This document shows positions 16,924 to 25,903 of a stretch of DNA of 64,000 nucleotides, one piece after another (positions within the stretch are counted from its first letter, which is position 1; each line of letters opens with the position of its first letter). Position numbers and translations under genes: made by a program. The notes beneath the pieces were generated by a model. That model searched no databases and had not been told where the DNA came from. It saw nothing but the letters and a program-made list of their open reading frames with translations. The stretch lies in assembly GCF_042682565.1 (NCBI RefSeq), contig NZ_JBHUIC010000004.1; one strand, 5' to 3'. This stretch comes from Pistricoccus aurantiacus (lineage in GTDB: Bacteria > Pseudomonadota > Gammaproteobacteria > Pseudomonadales > Halomonadaceae).

Positions 16924-17549
16924 GCCGCCTGAGCCGCTGGTCCAGACGCAAGCGCGGTGAACCCACCGATACGTCATCGGCGAGCACTCATGACATCGCG
17001 AGCGAGGATCCGATATTCGAGGATACCGCTTTCGAGCAAAACGCTTTTGAAAGCGGTTCTCTGGAAAACAACCTGCCGGAAAAAGGCCTTCTCGAAAAAA
17101 GCGCTTCGGGCGAAACGCTTGACGCCGATCGGATCCCTGGCGATCAGGCTGACGATTCGATTTCTCTGGACGAAACCTTGCCGGACCCGGAAAGCCTCGA
17201 AGCGGGCAGCGATTTTTCCGCCTATCTACAGCAAGGTGTCAGCCAAGGACTGCGCCGCCGAGCACTGCGCCGGCTATTCGCTACCGGGGGCTACAATGTA
17301 CGCGACGGCCTCGACGACTATGATCAGGACTTTCGCCAGCAGAAGCCGTTGAGCGCGGAAATCTCCGCTCGCCTGCGTCAATGGACACAAAAGCTCGAAG
17401 AAGCCTCGGAATCATCGGAATCCCCTCCGCTGGAGGAAGAACCGTCCGTAGTGGAAAGCAAGGCCGAAAATGACAGCCAGAATGCTGAGCCAGAGCAGGA
17501 GCTAGAATTCACCGAGACCAGCGCCGACGAGGATTTTGAAGCCAGATAA
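16920..17549 (+). CDS. DUF3306 domain protein
   Basis: A 209-residue, very acidic protein with a basic N-terminus (MSRLSRWSRRKRGE) and a conserved core near residues 95-155 (FSAYLQQGVSQGLRRRALRRLF and YNVRDGLDDYDQDF), as in DUF3306. The flanks are low in complexity and probably disordered. It is encoded in an ATGA overlap with the DUF3305 gene, the standard order next to formate dehydrogenase in proteobacteria. Function unknown. Confidence 0.82.
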   Translation: MSRLSRWSRRKRGEPTDTSSASTHDIASEDPIFEDTAFEQNAFESGSLENNLPEKGLLEKSASGETLDADRIPGDQADDSISLDETLPDPESLEAGSDFSAYLQQGVSQGLRRRALRRLFATGGYNVRDGLDDYDQDFRQQKPLSAEISARLRQWTQKLEEASESSESPPLEEEPSVVESKAENDSQNAEPEQELEFTETSADEDFEAR

Positions 17550-17638
17550 AATGAAAATCGTTGCGCCTCGGGCGCGTAGGAACAACATCTGCTTTCAAGA
17601 ATCTATTATTATAAGAGCAATCGAAACAACGATTAGAG

Positions 17639-17689
17639 CGGCGAATCAAAGCCGTCCATCGACACCGGCGGGTAATTCAGCCCGAGGTG
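17639..17689 (+). promoter_or_regulatory. Leader with two small hairpins before the Fe-S protein gene
   Basis: The 163-bp gap between the DUF3306 gene and the Fe-S protein gene contains a short stem (cggc 17639-17642 with gccg 17651-17654). A two-part hairpin follows, with outer cacc/ggtg (17664-17667 and 17686-17689) and inner cggg/cccg (17669-17672 and 17681-17684). A structured leader in a molybdoenzyme operon is notable, but I cannot match it to a known riboswitch. Confidence 0.3.
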
Positions 17690-17712
17690 ACAAACCGTGG
17701 CAATGAAACTTC

Positions 17713-19449
17713 ATGAATCAATGTATTACGCTAACCCCCTGGGATGGCGAGCGTAATCGCCAAGCCAGGCTTGTGGCGCAAACGCAAGTCTCTTGGCCGG
17801 TCAATCTCGCCGCCCCGACCCTTGGTTACATCAGCCACGGGCATCTGCTGATCATCGGCAGTGAGCTTGCGGCGCGCCTTTTTGTTTCGAACTCAGGCGC
17901 CACCAGTCTATTGCAGCAAGCCGACGGCCTGACCTCGATCACCTTGTTGGTCAATGCGCCAAGCGACATGACCGGCGTGAATGAAAGCATCACCGAGGCG
18001 CTCGAGACGACCTCGACGCTTGCCTGCTACCACAGCCGTCGTGTTTCTCTCTCCGGTTATCTGGGGCGTTTTTCCGTGTGGCTCGAGGACACTGTCGAAC
18101 TCGAGGACAATAGGCCGATCGACCTGGCCAGGGCGGCCCTCAATCGTGACGCCTTCGATCTGGTGCTCGATCTCGGCGACTCTCCTTTGATGAACCTGGA
18201 GCTGACGCCGCCGGGCTATTTCCACGCGCCGGGCGCGGAAGACAACCCGAAGCCGACGCTGGATGCGCTGGTCGATCAGATCGGCGAGTTCGAAAAACCC
18301 CAGTACGTGCAGATAAACTCGGCGCTTTGCGCCCACCAGGACCGGGGCAAGATCGGCTGCACCCGCTGTCTCTCGGTCTGCCCGGCGGATGCGATCCAAA
18401 GCGTGAAGCAGCGCATCGAATCCTATATCGAGATCGATCCTTATCTTTGCCACGGCGCCGGTAGCTGCACCAGCGCCTGCCCTAGCGGGGCGATCGAATA
18501 TCGCCTGCCCCGCCCGATGCAGCAGCAGGACTACGTGCGTCGTCTGCTGGAGGTTTATCGCCAGGCCGGTGGCGAAGCGCCGGTGGTGCGTTTCGTCGAC
18601 ACCGCCTATCGCGAACGTGAAACTGATGCGCCCGCCGGCCATGTGCTGGATACTCCTTTGGAAGAGCTGAGCGCTGCGGGACTCGATCACTGGCTTGGCG
18701 CCTTGGCGGACGGCGCCAGTCAGGTACGGATTCAATGGCATGCGAACATCCCTCCCAGCCTGGCCGCGCTGCTGGAGAATCAGCTCGAACAGGCTCACCG
18801 GCTGCTCGAGGCCCTGGGTCATCAGCGAGAGCGTATCGTCATCGTCGGCGAAGCGGATCGAGACGCTCGCGACGCCATACCGCGACTGGCGCCTTTGGCG
18901 GTGTGCGAGCGGGACACCACAACCCCCAGTAAAAGGGACCGGCTGAATGCAAGCCTTGCCTGGTTGGCGGATCAGGGCGAGGCGGACGGCCAGCGGCATG
19001 TTCTTCCCGGCGATGCGCCCTTCGGCGGCATCGAGGTGAGCCAATCCGCCTGCACCCTTTGCATGGCCTGTGTGGCGGTTTGCCCGACCCCGGCTCTGGC
19101 CGGTGGCGACGATCACCCGCTCTTGAGCTTTCGCGAGGCGGACTGCATCCAGTGCGGTCTGTGCGAAAAGAACTGTCCGGAAAACGCCATTGTTCTGCAG
19201 CCCGGCTTTCTCGCCCACCCGGATCGGGAAAGACGACATGTCTGCAAGGAAGAGGCGCCCTTCCACTGCATCGCCTGCGGCAAGCCTTTCGCCAGCCAGA
19301 GCGCCATCGCCACCATCAAGGCCAAGCTCGCCGATCATCCTTATTTTGCCGGCGACGCGGTTTCTCGACTGGAAATGTGCGAGGACTGCCGAGTCAGGGA
19401 TGTCTGGAAAGATCTGGGTCGCGACCCACTGGCACAGTTGAAGATATGA
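17713..19449 (+). CDS. Multi-[4Fe-4S] ferredoxin-like protein of the formate dehydrogenase cluster
   Basis: A 578-residue protein. A first pair of 4Fe-4S motifs lies near residues 206-256 (CTRCLSVCP and CTSACPSGA) and a second pair near 445-495 (CTLCMACVAVCP and CIQCGLCEKNCP). Additional cysteines follow near the C-terminus (HCIACGKPF, MCEDCRVRD). No signal peptide is seen, so it is cytoplasmic. Proteins of this architecture accompany Tat-exported formate dehydrogenases; an electron-transfer role in cofactor assembly or enzyme maturation is plausible but unproven. Its stop overlaps the chaperone gene start (ATGA). Confidence 0.82.
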   Translation: MNQCITLTPWDGERNRQARLVAQTQVSWPVNLAAPTLGYISHGHLLIIGSELAARLFVSNSGATSLLQQADGLTSITLLVNAPSDMTGVNESITEALETTSTLACYHSRRVSLSGYLGRFSVWLEDTVELEDNRPIDLARAALNRDAFDLVLDLGDSPLMNLELTPPGYFHAPGAEDNPKPTLDALVDQIGEFEKPQYVQINSALCAHQDRGKIGCTRCLSVCPADAIQSVKQRIESYIEIDPYLCHGAGSCTSACPSGAIEYRLPRPMQQQDYVRRLLEVYRQAGGEAPVVRFVDTAYRERETDAPAGHVLDTPLEELSAAGLDHWLGALADGASQVRIQWHANIPPSLAALLENQLEQAHRLLEALGHQRERIVIVGEADRDARDAIPRLAPLAVCERDTTTPSKRDRLNASLAWLADQGEADGQRHVLPGDAPFGGIEVSQSACTLCMACVAVCPTPALAGGDDHPLLSFREADCIQCGLCEKNCPENAIVLQPGFLAHPDRERRHVCKEEAPFHCIACGKPFASQSAIATIKAKLADHPYFAGDAVSRLEMCEDCRVRDVWKDLGRDPLAQLKI

Positions 19450-20120
19450 CATCACTAAACGATTTCACTCCGCCCTTCGACGACGAACGTGCCCTGCGCG
19501 CGGATATCTATCGCCTGCTGGGTGCCTTGCTGCTCGCCGCGCCGGACGCGGACCTGCTGGACTGGCTGGGCGGTCTCGAAACCGAGGAAGACGACAGCCC
19601 GCTTGCCCTTCACTGGCAAGCCCTGGCCCGCGCCGCGACAAACAGCAAGCCAGATGCGCTGACTCAGGCGCACTTCGGGCACCTGGTCGGAGTCATCCAG
19701 GGTGACGTCGTTCCGTATGCCTCCTGGTACTGGAACGGCAGGCTGATGGACGAGCCTCTAGTTGTCCTGCGCCGGGATCTGCGCCGGCTGGGCATCGCCC
19801 GGGCGGCCCACAGCAACGATCCGGAGGATCATCTGGCGGCGCTCTGCGAAGTCATGGCCCTGCTGATCGAGTCCGCCAGCGAAACCGTCAACACGAGCGA
19901 AGCGACTTTTTTCTTGCGCCATATCGCACCTTGGGCGGAGCGCTGCATGGCGGATCTGGCCCGAGTCGAGACGCCCTTCTACGCCTGCCTGGGAGAACTC
20001 GGCCAGCATTTTTTCGCTCTCGAGCGGGAGCGGCTAGTATTGATGGATAAACAAGACACCTCATCCGATCTGATTGCGAGCGCCTCCTTGGACACCCCTG
20101 CGGGCGCCTCGGACCGATGA
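19446..20120 (+). CDS. TorD/DmsD family molybdoenzyme chaperone
   Basis: A 224-residue all-helical protein of the TorD-like family. It contains RADIYRLLGALLLAAPDADLLDWL at the N-terminus and YASWYWNGRLMDEPLVVLRRDLRRLGI (residues 76-102), close to the family's Y-x-S-x-Y...E-P-x-x-x-L signature. Such chaperones bind the Tat signal peptide and hold the apoenzyme until the molybdenum cofactor is loaded. The start at 19446 overlaps the stop of the Fe-S protein gene. It lies just upstream of the formate dehydrogenase genes it probably serves. Confidence 0.85.
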   Translation: MTSLNDFTPPFDDERALRADIYRLLGALLLAAPDADLLDWLGGLETEEDDSPLALHWQALARAATNSKPDALTQAHFGHLVGVIQGDVVPYASWYWNGRLMDEPLVVLRRDLRRLGIARAAHSNDPEDHLAALCEVMALLIESASETVNTSEATFFLRHIAPWAERCMADLARVETPFYACLGELGQHFFALERERLVLMDKQDTSSDLIASASLDTPAGASDR

Positions 20121-20147
20121 AGGACTATCTAGCGTGAGGAAACACTG

Positions 20148-20378
20148 ATGACAATTCTCAAGACCACTGATAAAGCCGCTACGCTCGACCCCGAGCGTCG
20201 TCGTTTTCTGCGCCTTCTCGGGGCGAGTGGTACCGCGATGGCCGTGGCGCAGGTGCCTTTCACTCAGGCCGCCAGCACAGGGCCGGCCAAAACCGACGTT
20301 TTACGCTCCACGCCGGAGGTTCCTCGTTACCGGGAAACCGATCATATCCGCGCTTTCTATGCCACCCTGCAGGACTGA
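20148..20378 (+). CDS. Formate dehydrogenase region Tat-signal small protein
   Basis: A 76-residue protein with a twin-arginine motif RRRFLRLLG (residues 18-26), followed by a hydrophobic stretch ending near TQAAS. The mature part is only about 35 residues (ETDHIRAFYATLQD at the end). It matches the small Tat-target proteins known to sit just before formate dehydrogenase alpha subunits. Its role is unknown; an added membrane or maturation subunit is possible. Confidence 0.82.
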   Translation: MTILKTTDKAATLDPERRRFLRLLGASGTAMAVAQVPFTQAASTGPAKTDVLRSTPEVPRYRETDHIRAFYATLQD

Positions 20379-20393
20379 CGGGAGAAAATCGCC

Positions 20394-23246
20394 ATGCGCC
20401 TGACACGCAAATCGTCACAACCTGCCGCTGCCAAGCTGGGTATCTCCCGCCGCCAGTTCCTCAAGCGAAGCGGCGCCGCCACCGGCGGTATCGCCGGGAT
20501 CGGGCTGTTCGGCAATACCATGATGGAGCGCGGCAACGCGGCGGAAAAGACCGCCTACAGCGACGCGCCGGTCGAAGTCAAACGTACCATCTGCTCTCAC
20601 TGCTCCGTGGGCTGCGGCGTCTACGCCGAGGTCCAGGAAGGCGTCTGGACCCGTCAGGAACCCGCCTTCGATCATCCTTTCAATCGCGGGGCCCACTGCG
20701 CCAAGGGCGCCTCGCTACGGGAACACGGCCACTCCACCCGGCGCCTCAAATATCCCATGAAACTGGTCAACGGCCAGTGGCAACGCCTTTCCTGGGAAGA
20801 CGCCATCGAGGAAATCGGCGACAAGGTATTGGCGCTGCGGGAGCAGCACGGCCCAGACAGCGTCTATTGGCTGGGCTCCGCCAAGTTCAGCAACGAGCAG
20901 GCGTATCTGATGCGCAAGTTCGCTGCCCTGTTCGGTACCAACAATACCGACCACCAGGCACGCATCTGTCATTCCACCACCGTGGCCGGGGTTGCCAACA
21001 CCTGGGGCTACGGGGCAATGACCAACTCCCTCAACGATCTGCAGAACAGCCGTTCGATCCTGCTGATCGGCTCCAACCCCTGCGAGGCGCACCCTATCGC
21101 CATGCAGCATATCCTGCTGGCCAAGGAACGTAGCCATGCGGATATCATCGTGGTCGACCCGCGCTTCACCCGCACCGCCGCCAAGGCCAGCAAGTACGTG
21201 CGCCTGCGTCCGGGCAGCGACGTGGCCTATGTGTGGGGGCTTCTGTGGCATATCTTCGAGAACGGCTGGGAGGACAAGGAATACATCGACCAGCGGGTCT
21301 ACGCCATGGACGACGTGCGCAAGGAAGTGGCCAACTATCCGCCGGACGTCGTGGAAAACATCACCGGAGTTTCCGGCGACGACATGCGCGACACCGCCTG
21401 GCGGCTTTCCCAGAATCGACCGGGCTGCGTGGTCTGGTGCATGGGCGGCACTCAGCACACCACCGGCAACAACAATACCCGAGCCTACTGCATTCTCGAG
21501 CTGGCCCTAGGCAACGTGGGCAAGTCCGGCGGCGGCACCAACATCTTCCGCGGTCACGACAATGTTCAGGGCGCCACGGATCTGGGCTTGATGTCCCACT
21601 CCCTGCCGGGCTACTACGGTTTGACGGAAGATGCCTGGCAGCACTGGGGCAAGGTCTGGGACCTGGACTCTGAATGGCTCAAGAGCCGTTTTGACCAGAC
21701 CGAATACGTCGACGGCAAGCCCATGTACACCAACGGCATCACCGTGTCCCGCTGGATCGACGGGGTGCTGGAACAGGACGAGGATATCGCCCAGCGCACG
21801 CGCCTGAAGGCGATGTTCTACTGGGGTCATGCGGTCAATTCCCAGACCCGCGGAGTGGAAATGCAGAAAGCCATGCAGCAGCTGGACATGATGGTGATCG
21901 TCGACCCTTACCCCACCGTGGCGGCAGTGATGCACGGTCGCAAGGATGGCGTCTACCTGCTGCCCGCCTGCAGCCAGTTCGAGACCACCGGCAGCGTGAC
22001 CGCCACCAACCGCTCCCTGCAGTGGCGGGACCAGGTGATCGAGCCGCTGTTCGAATCCAAGCCGGATCACGAGATCATGTATCTGCTGGCCCGCAAGCTG
22101 GGCTTCGGCAACGAACTGGTCAAGAACTACGAGATGAACGGCGACGAGCCGCTGATCGAAGACATCACTCGGGAATTCAACCGCGGCATGTGGACCGTGG
22201 GCTACACCGGCCAGAGCCCGGAGCGGCTCAAGGAGCATCAAAAGAACTGGCATACCTTCAGCTTCAATGATCTGAAAGCGAAGAAAGGCCCGGCCAAGGG
22301 CGACTATTACGGCCTGCCCTGGCCGTCCTGGGGTACGCCGGAAATGCGCCATCCCGGCACGCCGATTCTTTACGATACCAGCAAGCCGGTTTCCGAAGGC
22401 GGGCTGACTTTCCGCGCCCGTTTCGGCATCGAGCACGATGGCGTCTCGCTGCTGGCGGATGGCGTCTACAGCGAGAACTCGGATCTGGATGACGGCTATC
22501 CCGAGTTCACCGCCCAGATGCTCAAGGATCTCGGCTGGTGGAACGAACTGACGGAGCAGGAAAAGCAGGCCGCCGAGGGCAAGAACTGGAAGACGGATCT
22601 TTCCGGCGGCATCCAGCGGGTGGCCATCGCCCACGAATGCGCGCCCTTTGGTAACGCCAAGGCGCGCTGTAACGTCTGGACCTTCCCGGATCCGATTCCC
22701 AAGCATCGCGAGCCGCTTTATACCAATCGCCGCGACCTGGTGGACAAGTTTCCCACCTGGGAAGACATGAACTCCTTCTATCGCCTGCCGACCCTGTATC
22801 GTTCCATTCAGGAGAAGGACGTCACGGATCGCTATCCGATCATTCTGACTTCCGGGCGTCTGGTGGAATACGAAGGCGGTGGCGAGGAGACACGCTCCAT
22901 GTCCTGGCTGGCGGAGCTGCAGCAGCAGATGTTCGTGGAGATCAACCCGGCGCTCGCCGGTGAGCTGGGTATCGCGGAAGGCGAAATGGTCTGGGTGGAA
23001 GGTGCCGAAGGCGGTCGGGTACGGGTCATGGCCATGGTCACTCCTCGGGTCGCCCGAGACGTGGTGTTCATGCCCTTCCACTTCGCGGGGATTTTCCAGG
23101 GAGAAGATCTGTTAAGCCGCTATCCCGAAGGCAGTGCTCCCTATATTCAAGGGGAAGCCGCCAACACCGCTACCACCTACGGTTACGACAGCGTGACCCA
23201 GATGCAGGAATCCAAATGCACCCTATGCCGTATCGAAAAAGCATAA
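20394..23246 (+). CDS. fdhA: Formate dehydrogenase, catalytic alpha subunit (molybdopterin, Tat-exported)
   Basis: A 950-residue molybdopterin oxidoreductase that oxidises formate to CO2 in the periplasm. A Tat signal SRRQFLK lies at residues 18-24. One 4Fe-4S cluster is bound by Cys67, Cys70, Cys74 and Cys102. The molybdenum ligand is Cys192, followed by the catalytic His193 (ARICHSTTVAG); the codon is tgt, so this is a cysteine and not a selenocysteine enzyme. The C-terminal cofactor-binding domain (about 800-940) is complete. It is the first of three adjacent structural genes. Its last codons and stop are duplicated immediately downstream (23226-23269). Confidence 0.95.
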   Translation: MRLTRKSSQPAAAKLGISRRQFLKRSGAATGGIAGIGLFGNTMMERGNAAEKTAYSDAPVEVKRTICSHCSVGCGVYAEVQEGVWTRQEPAFDHPFNRGAHCAKGASLREHGHSTRRLKYPMKLVNGQWQRLSWEDAIEEIGDKVLALREQHGPDSVYWLGSAKFSNEQAYLMRKFAALFGTNNTDHQARICHSTTVAGVANTWGYGAMTNSLNDLQNSRSILLIGSNPCEAHPIAMQHILLAKERSHADIIVVDPRFTRTAAKASKYVRLRPGSDVAYVWGLLWHIFENGWEDKEYIDQRVYAMDDVRKEVANYPPDVVENITGVSGDDMRDTAWRLSQNRPGCVVWCMGGTQHTTGNNNTRAYCILELALGNVGKSGGGTNIFRGHDNVQGATDLGLMSHSLPGYYGLTEDAWQHWGKVWDLDSEWLKSRFDQTEYVDGKPMYTNGITVSRWIDGVLEQDEDIAQRTRLKAMFYWGHAVNSQTRGVEMQKAMQQLDMMVIVDPYPTVAAVMHGRKDGVYLLPACSQFETTGSVTATNRSLQWRDQVIEPLFESKPDHEIMYLLARKLGFGNELVKNYEMNGDEPLIEDITREFNRGMWTVGYTGQSPERLKEHQKNWHTFSFNDLKAKKGPAKGDYYGLPWPSWGTPEMRHPGTPILYDTSKPVSEGGLTFRARFGIEHDGVSLLADGVYSENSDLDDGYPEFTAQMLKDLGWWNELTEQEKQAAEGKNWKTDLSGGIQRVAIAHECAPFGNAKARCNVWTFPDPIPKHREPLYTNRRDLVDKFPTWEDMNSFYRLPTLYRSIQEKDVTDRYPIILTSGRLVEYEGGGEETRSMSWLAELQQQMFVEINPALAGELGIAEGEMVWVEGAEGGRVRVMAMVTPRVARDVVFMPFHFAGIFQGEDLLSRYPEGSAPYIQGEAANTATTYGYDSVTQMQESKCTLCRIEKA

Positions 23247-23269
23247 GTGTCGTATCGAAAAAGCATAAG
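23226..23269. repeat. 22-bp tandem duplication across the fdhA stop codon
   Basis: Two 22-bp copies (23226-23247 and 23248-23269) differ at one base. The first copy contains the last fdhA codons and the TAA; the second lies in the gap before the beta-subunit gene and leaves its AGGAGA ribosome site untouched. Confidence 0.9.
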
Positions 23270-23283
23270 GTGAGGAGAGACCC

Positions 23284-23913
23284 ATGGCCAAGATGAAATT
23301 TACCTGCGACGCGGAGCGCTGCATCGAATGCAACGGCTGCGTCACCGCCTGCAAGAATGCCAACGAGACGGACTGGGGCATTCAGCGTCGTCGGGTAGTC
23401 ACCCTGAACGACGGTCAGCCCAGCGAAATGTCCGTTTCCGTCGCCTGCATGCACTGCGACGACGCGCCTTGCATGGCGGTGTGTCCCACGGACTGCTTTT
23501 ACAAGACCGCGGACGGCATCGTGCTGCACGACAAGGATCTGTGCATCGGCTGCGGCTACTGCTTGTACGCCTGCCCTTTCGGCGCGCCGCAGTTCCCCAA
23601 GCAGAATGCCTTCAACGAACGCGGCAAGATGGACAAGTGCACCTACTGTGCCGGCGGCCCGGCGGAAACCAAGGAAGAGGAATACGCCAAGTACGGCGCC
23701 AACCGCATCGCCGAGGGCAAGCTGCCGCTTTGCGCGGAGATGTGCTCCACCAAGGCGCTGCTCGCGGGAGAAAAGGATGTGCTCGAGGATATCTTCCAGC
23801 GCCGCTCCGCCCTGCGCGGCTACCGCGACGCGCCCTGGCCGCAGACCGCACCGGAAACCTTCGACGTTTCCGCCATCGATAACCTGGCGGTCGACGCCAC
23901 CAAGCACGCCTAG
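23284..23913 (+). CDS. fdh3B: Formate dehydrogenase, iron-sulfur beta subunit
   Basis: A 209-residue ferredoxin-type subunit with four 4Fe-4S motifs. The first is CIECNGCVTACK (Cys13 to Cys23). The others are CMHCDDAPCMAVCP, CIGCGYCLYACPFGAP and the split motif CTYC...CAEMCSTKAL. It passes electrons from the catalytic subunit to the membrane cytochrome b. It has no signal peptide and would be exported as a complex with the Tat-carrying alpha subunit. A strong AGGAGA precedes the start. Confidence 0.94.
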   Translation: MAKMKFTCDAERCIECNGCVTACKNANETDWGIQRRRVVTLNDGQPSEMSVSVACMHCDDAPCMAVCPTDCFYKTADGIVLHDKDLCIGCGYCLYACPFGAPQFPKQNAFNERGKMDKCTYCAGGPAETKEEEYAKYGANRIAEGKLPLCAEMCSTKALLAGEKDVLEDIFQRRSALRGYRDAPWPQTAPETFDVSAIDNLAVDATKHA

Positions 23914-23922
23914 GGGGTTACC

Positions 23923-24966
23923 ATGACCAGTCGGCTTTCCTATAACCTCGCGGCACGCTGGCTTGCAGCTTTTCTCGCCATGGCGTGCATCCTGCTGTCA
24001 CTTGGCATGTCTCACGCCCTGGGCGCGGACCCTCAGGCAGAGATCGAGACCGCGCTCTCCGGTGTCGACGAGCGCACCTGGGAGCAGGTGGCGACCAACG
24101 AGGGCGCTCGAGATACCCGCTATGACTCGAACTACAGCCTGATCAACGCCAGCGGCGAAACCTGGCGGCAGATACGTAATCGCTGGGTATCGACCTTTGG
24201 CGTGATCGCCATCGTCGGCATGGCGCTGATGATCCTCGGCTTCTATCTGTATTTCGGCAGCAAGAAGCTGGAGGAGCCGCGCACCGGCCGCCGCCTGTTG
24301 CGCTGGACCGTCTTCGAGCGCACCTTGCACTGGTCCACCGCCACCACCTTCATCCTGCTGGCCTTGACCGGACTCAACCTGATGTATGGCAAATTCGTCT
24401 TCAAGCCGCTGTTCGGCGACGGCTTCTGGGCGCCGATGATTGCCGGCACCAAGCTGCTGCACAACTACCTGGGACCGCTGTTCGGCATTCTGCTGATCAT
24501 CATCCTGGCCAAGTGGCTGAAGGTGAATCTACCCAGGGCACACGACCTGGAATGGTTCAAGAAAGGCGGCGGCCTGATCGGCAAAGGCCACGTGGACGCG
24601 GGCTTCGCCAACGCCGGGGAAAAGGCCTGGTACTGGCTGCTGGCCAGTGCCGGCCTGCTGGTCATCATCAGCGGCCTGGTGCTGGATTTTCCGATCTTCG
24701 GTCAGACTCGGGACGGCATGCAGTGGGCCAACGTGATCCACGCTGTCGGCGCCCTGGGGCTGACCGCCGTGGCGCTGGGTCATATCTATATCGGCACCGT
24801 TGGCACGGAAGGCTCTCTCGAAGCCATGACCACCGGCTACGTGGACGAAACCTGGGCCAAGGAACATCACAACCTATGGTATGACGAGGTCAAGGAACAC
24901 ACCACCCTGCCGGAACACGTGGACAAGGGAAGCTTTGACGAGGCGGCCTCGCACCGGCCCAATTAG
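23923..24966 (+). CDS. Formate dehydrogenase, cytochrome b556 gamma subunit
   Basis: A 347-residue membrane protein. An N-terminal signal-like segment (residues 14-34) leads to a periplasmic stretch of about 55 residues. Then come a membrane segment (about 90-110) and a four-helix cytochrome b core with heme histidines in FERTLHWSTATTFILLALTG, TKLLHNYLGPLFG and NVIHAVGALGLTAVALGHIYIG. It anchors the enzyme and reduces quinone. It is the last structural gene, followed by a clear terminator. Confidence 0.92.
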   Translation: MTSRLSYNLAARWLAAFLAMACILLSLGMSHALGADPQAEIETALSGVDERTWEQVATNEGARDTRYDSNYSLINASGETWRQIRNRWVSTFGVIAIVGMALMILGFYLYFGSKKLEEPRTGRRLLRWTVFERTLHWSTATTFILLALTGLNLMYGKFVFKPLFGDGFWAPMIAGTKLLHNYLGPLFGILLIIILAKWLKVNLPRAHDLEWFKKGGGLIGKGHVDAGFANAGEKAWYWLLASAGLLVIISGLVLDFPIFGQTRDGMQWANVIHAVGALGLTAVALGHIYIGTVGTEGSLEAMTTGYVDETWAKEHHNLWYDEVKEHTTLPEHVDKGSFDEAASHRPN

Positions 24967-24986
24967 CGCTTTTCTCGGAAAGAATC

Positions 24987-25014
24987 GGACACCGCCAATC
25001 GGCGGTGTCCTTTT
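24987..25014 (+). terminator. Terminator of the formate dehydrogenase operon
   Basis: A perfect 10-bp stem (ggacaccgcc at 24987-24996, ggcggtgtcc at 25001-25010) with loop aatc is followed by tttt, 20 bases after the gamma-subunit stop. Confidence 0.85.
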
Positions 25015-25052
25015 GTTATGCTAGGCGCATTACTATTCGCAGGAGTACGATC

Positions 25053-25373
25053 ATGCAACATATCGACGACGCCACGCGCACCGAACTCGAGGCTGCGGCC
25101 TTTCGGCGTCTGCTCAAGCACCTGGATGAGCACAAGGAAGTGCAGAACATCGACCTGATGAACCTGGCGGGTTTCTGTCGCAACTGTTTTTCCAAGTGGC
25201 TGGCCGCCGCCGCGGATGAACGTGGCGTCGAGCTTTCCTACGACGCGGCTCGGGAATACGTCTACGGCATGCCCTACGAGGAATGGAAGGTCAAGTACCA
25301 GACTCCCGCTTCCGCGGATAAGCTGGAAGCCTTGGCCGCTCGTCATTCTCACGGCGAGGAGAAATCCTCATGA
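25053..25373 (+). CDS. DUF1244 family protein
   Basis: A 106-residue soluble protein with the conserved DUF1244 core: AAAFRRLLKHLDEHKEVQNI and NLAGFCRNCFSKWL, the latter with a CxxC, plus YGMPYEEWKVKYQ. Function unknown. AGGAG lies 7 bases before the ATG at 25053, which is preferred over in-frame starts overlapping the upstream terminator. The stop overlaps the moaB start (ATGA), so it is co-transcribed with moaB and moeA; a link to cofactor synthesis is inference only. Confidence 0.85.
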   Translation: MQHIDDATRTELEAAAFRRLLKHLDEHKEVQNIDLMNLAGFCRNCFSKWLAAAADERGVELSYDAAREYVYGMPYEEWKVKYQTPASADKLEALAARHSHGEEKSS

Positions 25374-25903
25374 GTGCCGCCACCCAAGGATTCGAGCCGC
25401 TGCATATCACCGTGTTGACAATTTCCGATACCCGCACGGAAGAAACCGATCGCAGCGGTGCCGCGTTGGTGGAATGTCTGCAGGCCGCGGGTCACACCCT
25501 GGTGGAGAAGCGTATCGTCGCGGACGACGTCTACCGTATTCGTGCTCAGATCAGCGCCTGGATCGCGGATTCCGGCGTGCAGGTGATCTTGACCACTGGC
25601 GGTACCGGCTTCACCGGCAGAGATTCCACCCCGGAAGCGGTCAAGGTGCTGCTCGACAAGCAGATCGAAGGGTTCGGCGAGCTGTTTCGCCACCTTTCCT
25701 TTCAGGAAATCGGCAGCTCCACGATCCAGAGCCGCTGCCTGGCAGGGCTTGCCAACCATACCGTGATCTTCTGTCTGCCCGGCTCCACCGGCGCCTGTCG
25801 CACCGCCTGGAACGGCATTCTGAAAGAGCAGCTGGACGGCAGCCACAAGCCCTGCAACTTCGCCAATCTGGTGATTCCCGGACGAGGCCAGCATGGCGGA
25901 TAA
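25370..25903 (+). CDS. moaB: Molybdenum cofactor biosynthesis protein MoaB
   Basis: A 177-residue MoaB/Mog-fold protein. It shows ITVLTISDTRTEETDRSGAAL, VILTTGGTGFTGRDSTPEAV (the MPT-binding TTGGTG loop, about residue 75) and FCLPGSTGACRTAW. It adenylates molybdopterin or acts alongside MogA, the step before molybdate insertion. It overlaps moeA by 11 bases. Its position straight after the formate dehydrogenase operon fits a joint supply of the enzyme and its cofactor. Confidence 0.93.
   Translation: MSAATQGFEPLHITVLTISDTRTEETDRSGAALVECLQAAGHTLVEKRIVADDVYRIRAQISAWIADSGVQVILTTGGTGFTGRDSTPEAVKVLLDKQIEGFGELFRHLSFQEIGSSTIQSRCLAGLANHTVIFCLPGSTGACRTAWNGILKEQLDGSHKPCNFANLVIPGRGQHGG

Noticed and set aside
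20394..23246. Selenocysteine formate dehydrogenase
   Set aside because: The codon at the molybdenum ligand (residue 192) is tgt for cysteine, and no in-frame TGA or SECIS-like need exists.
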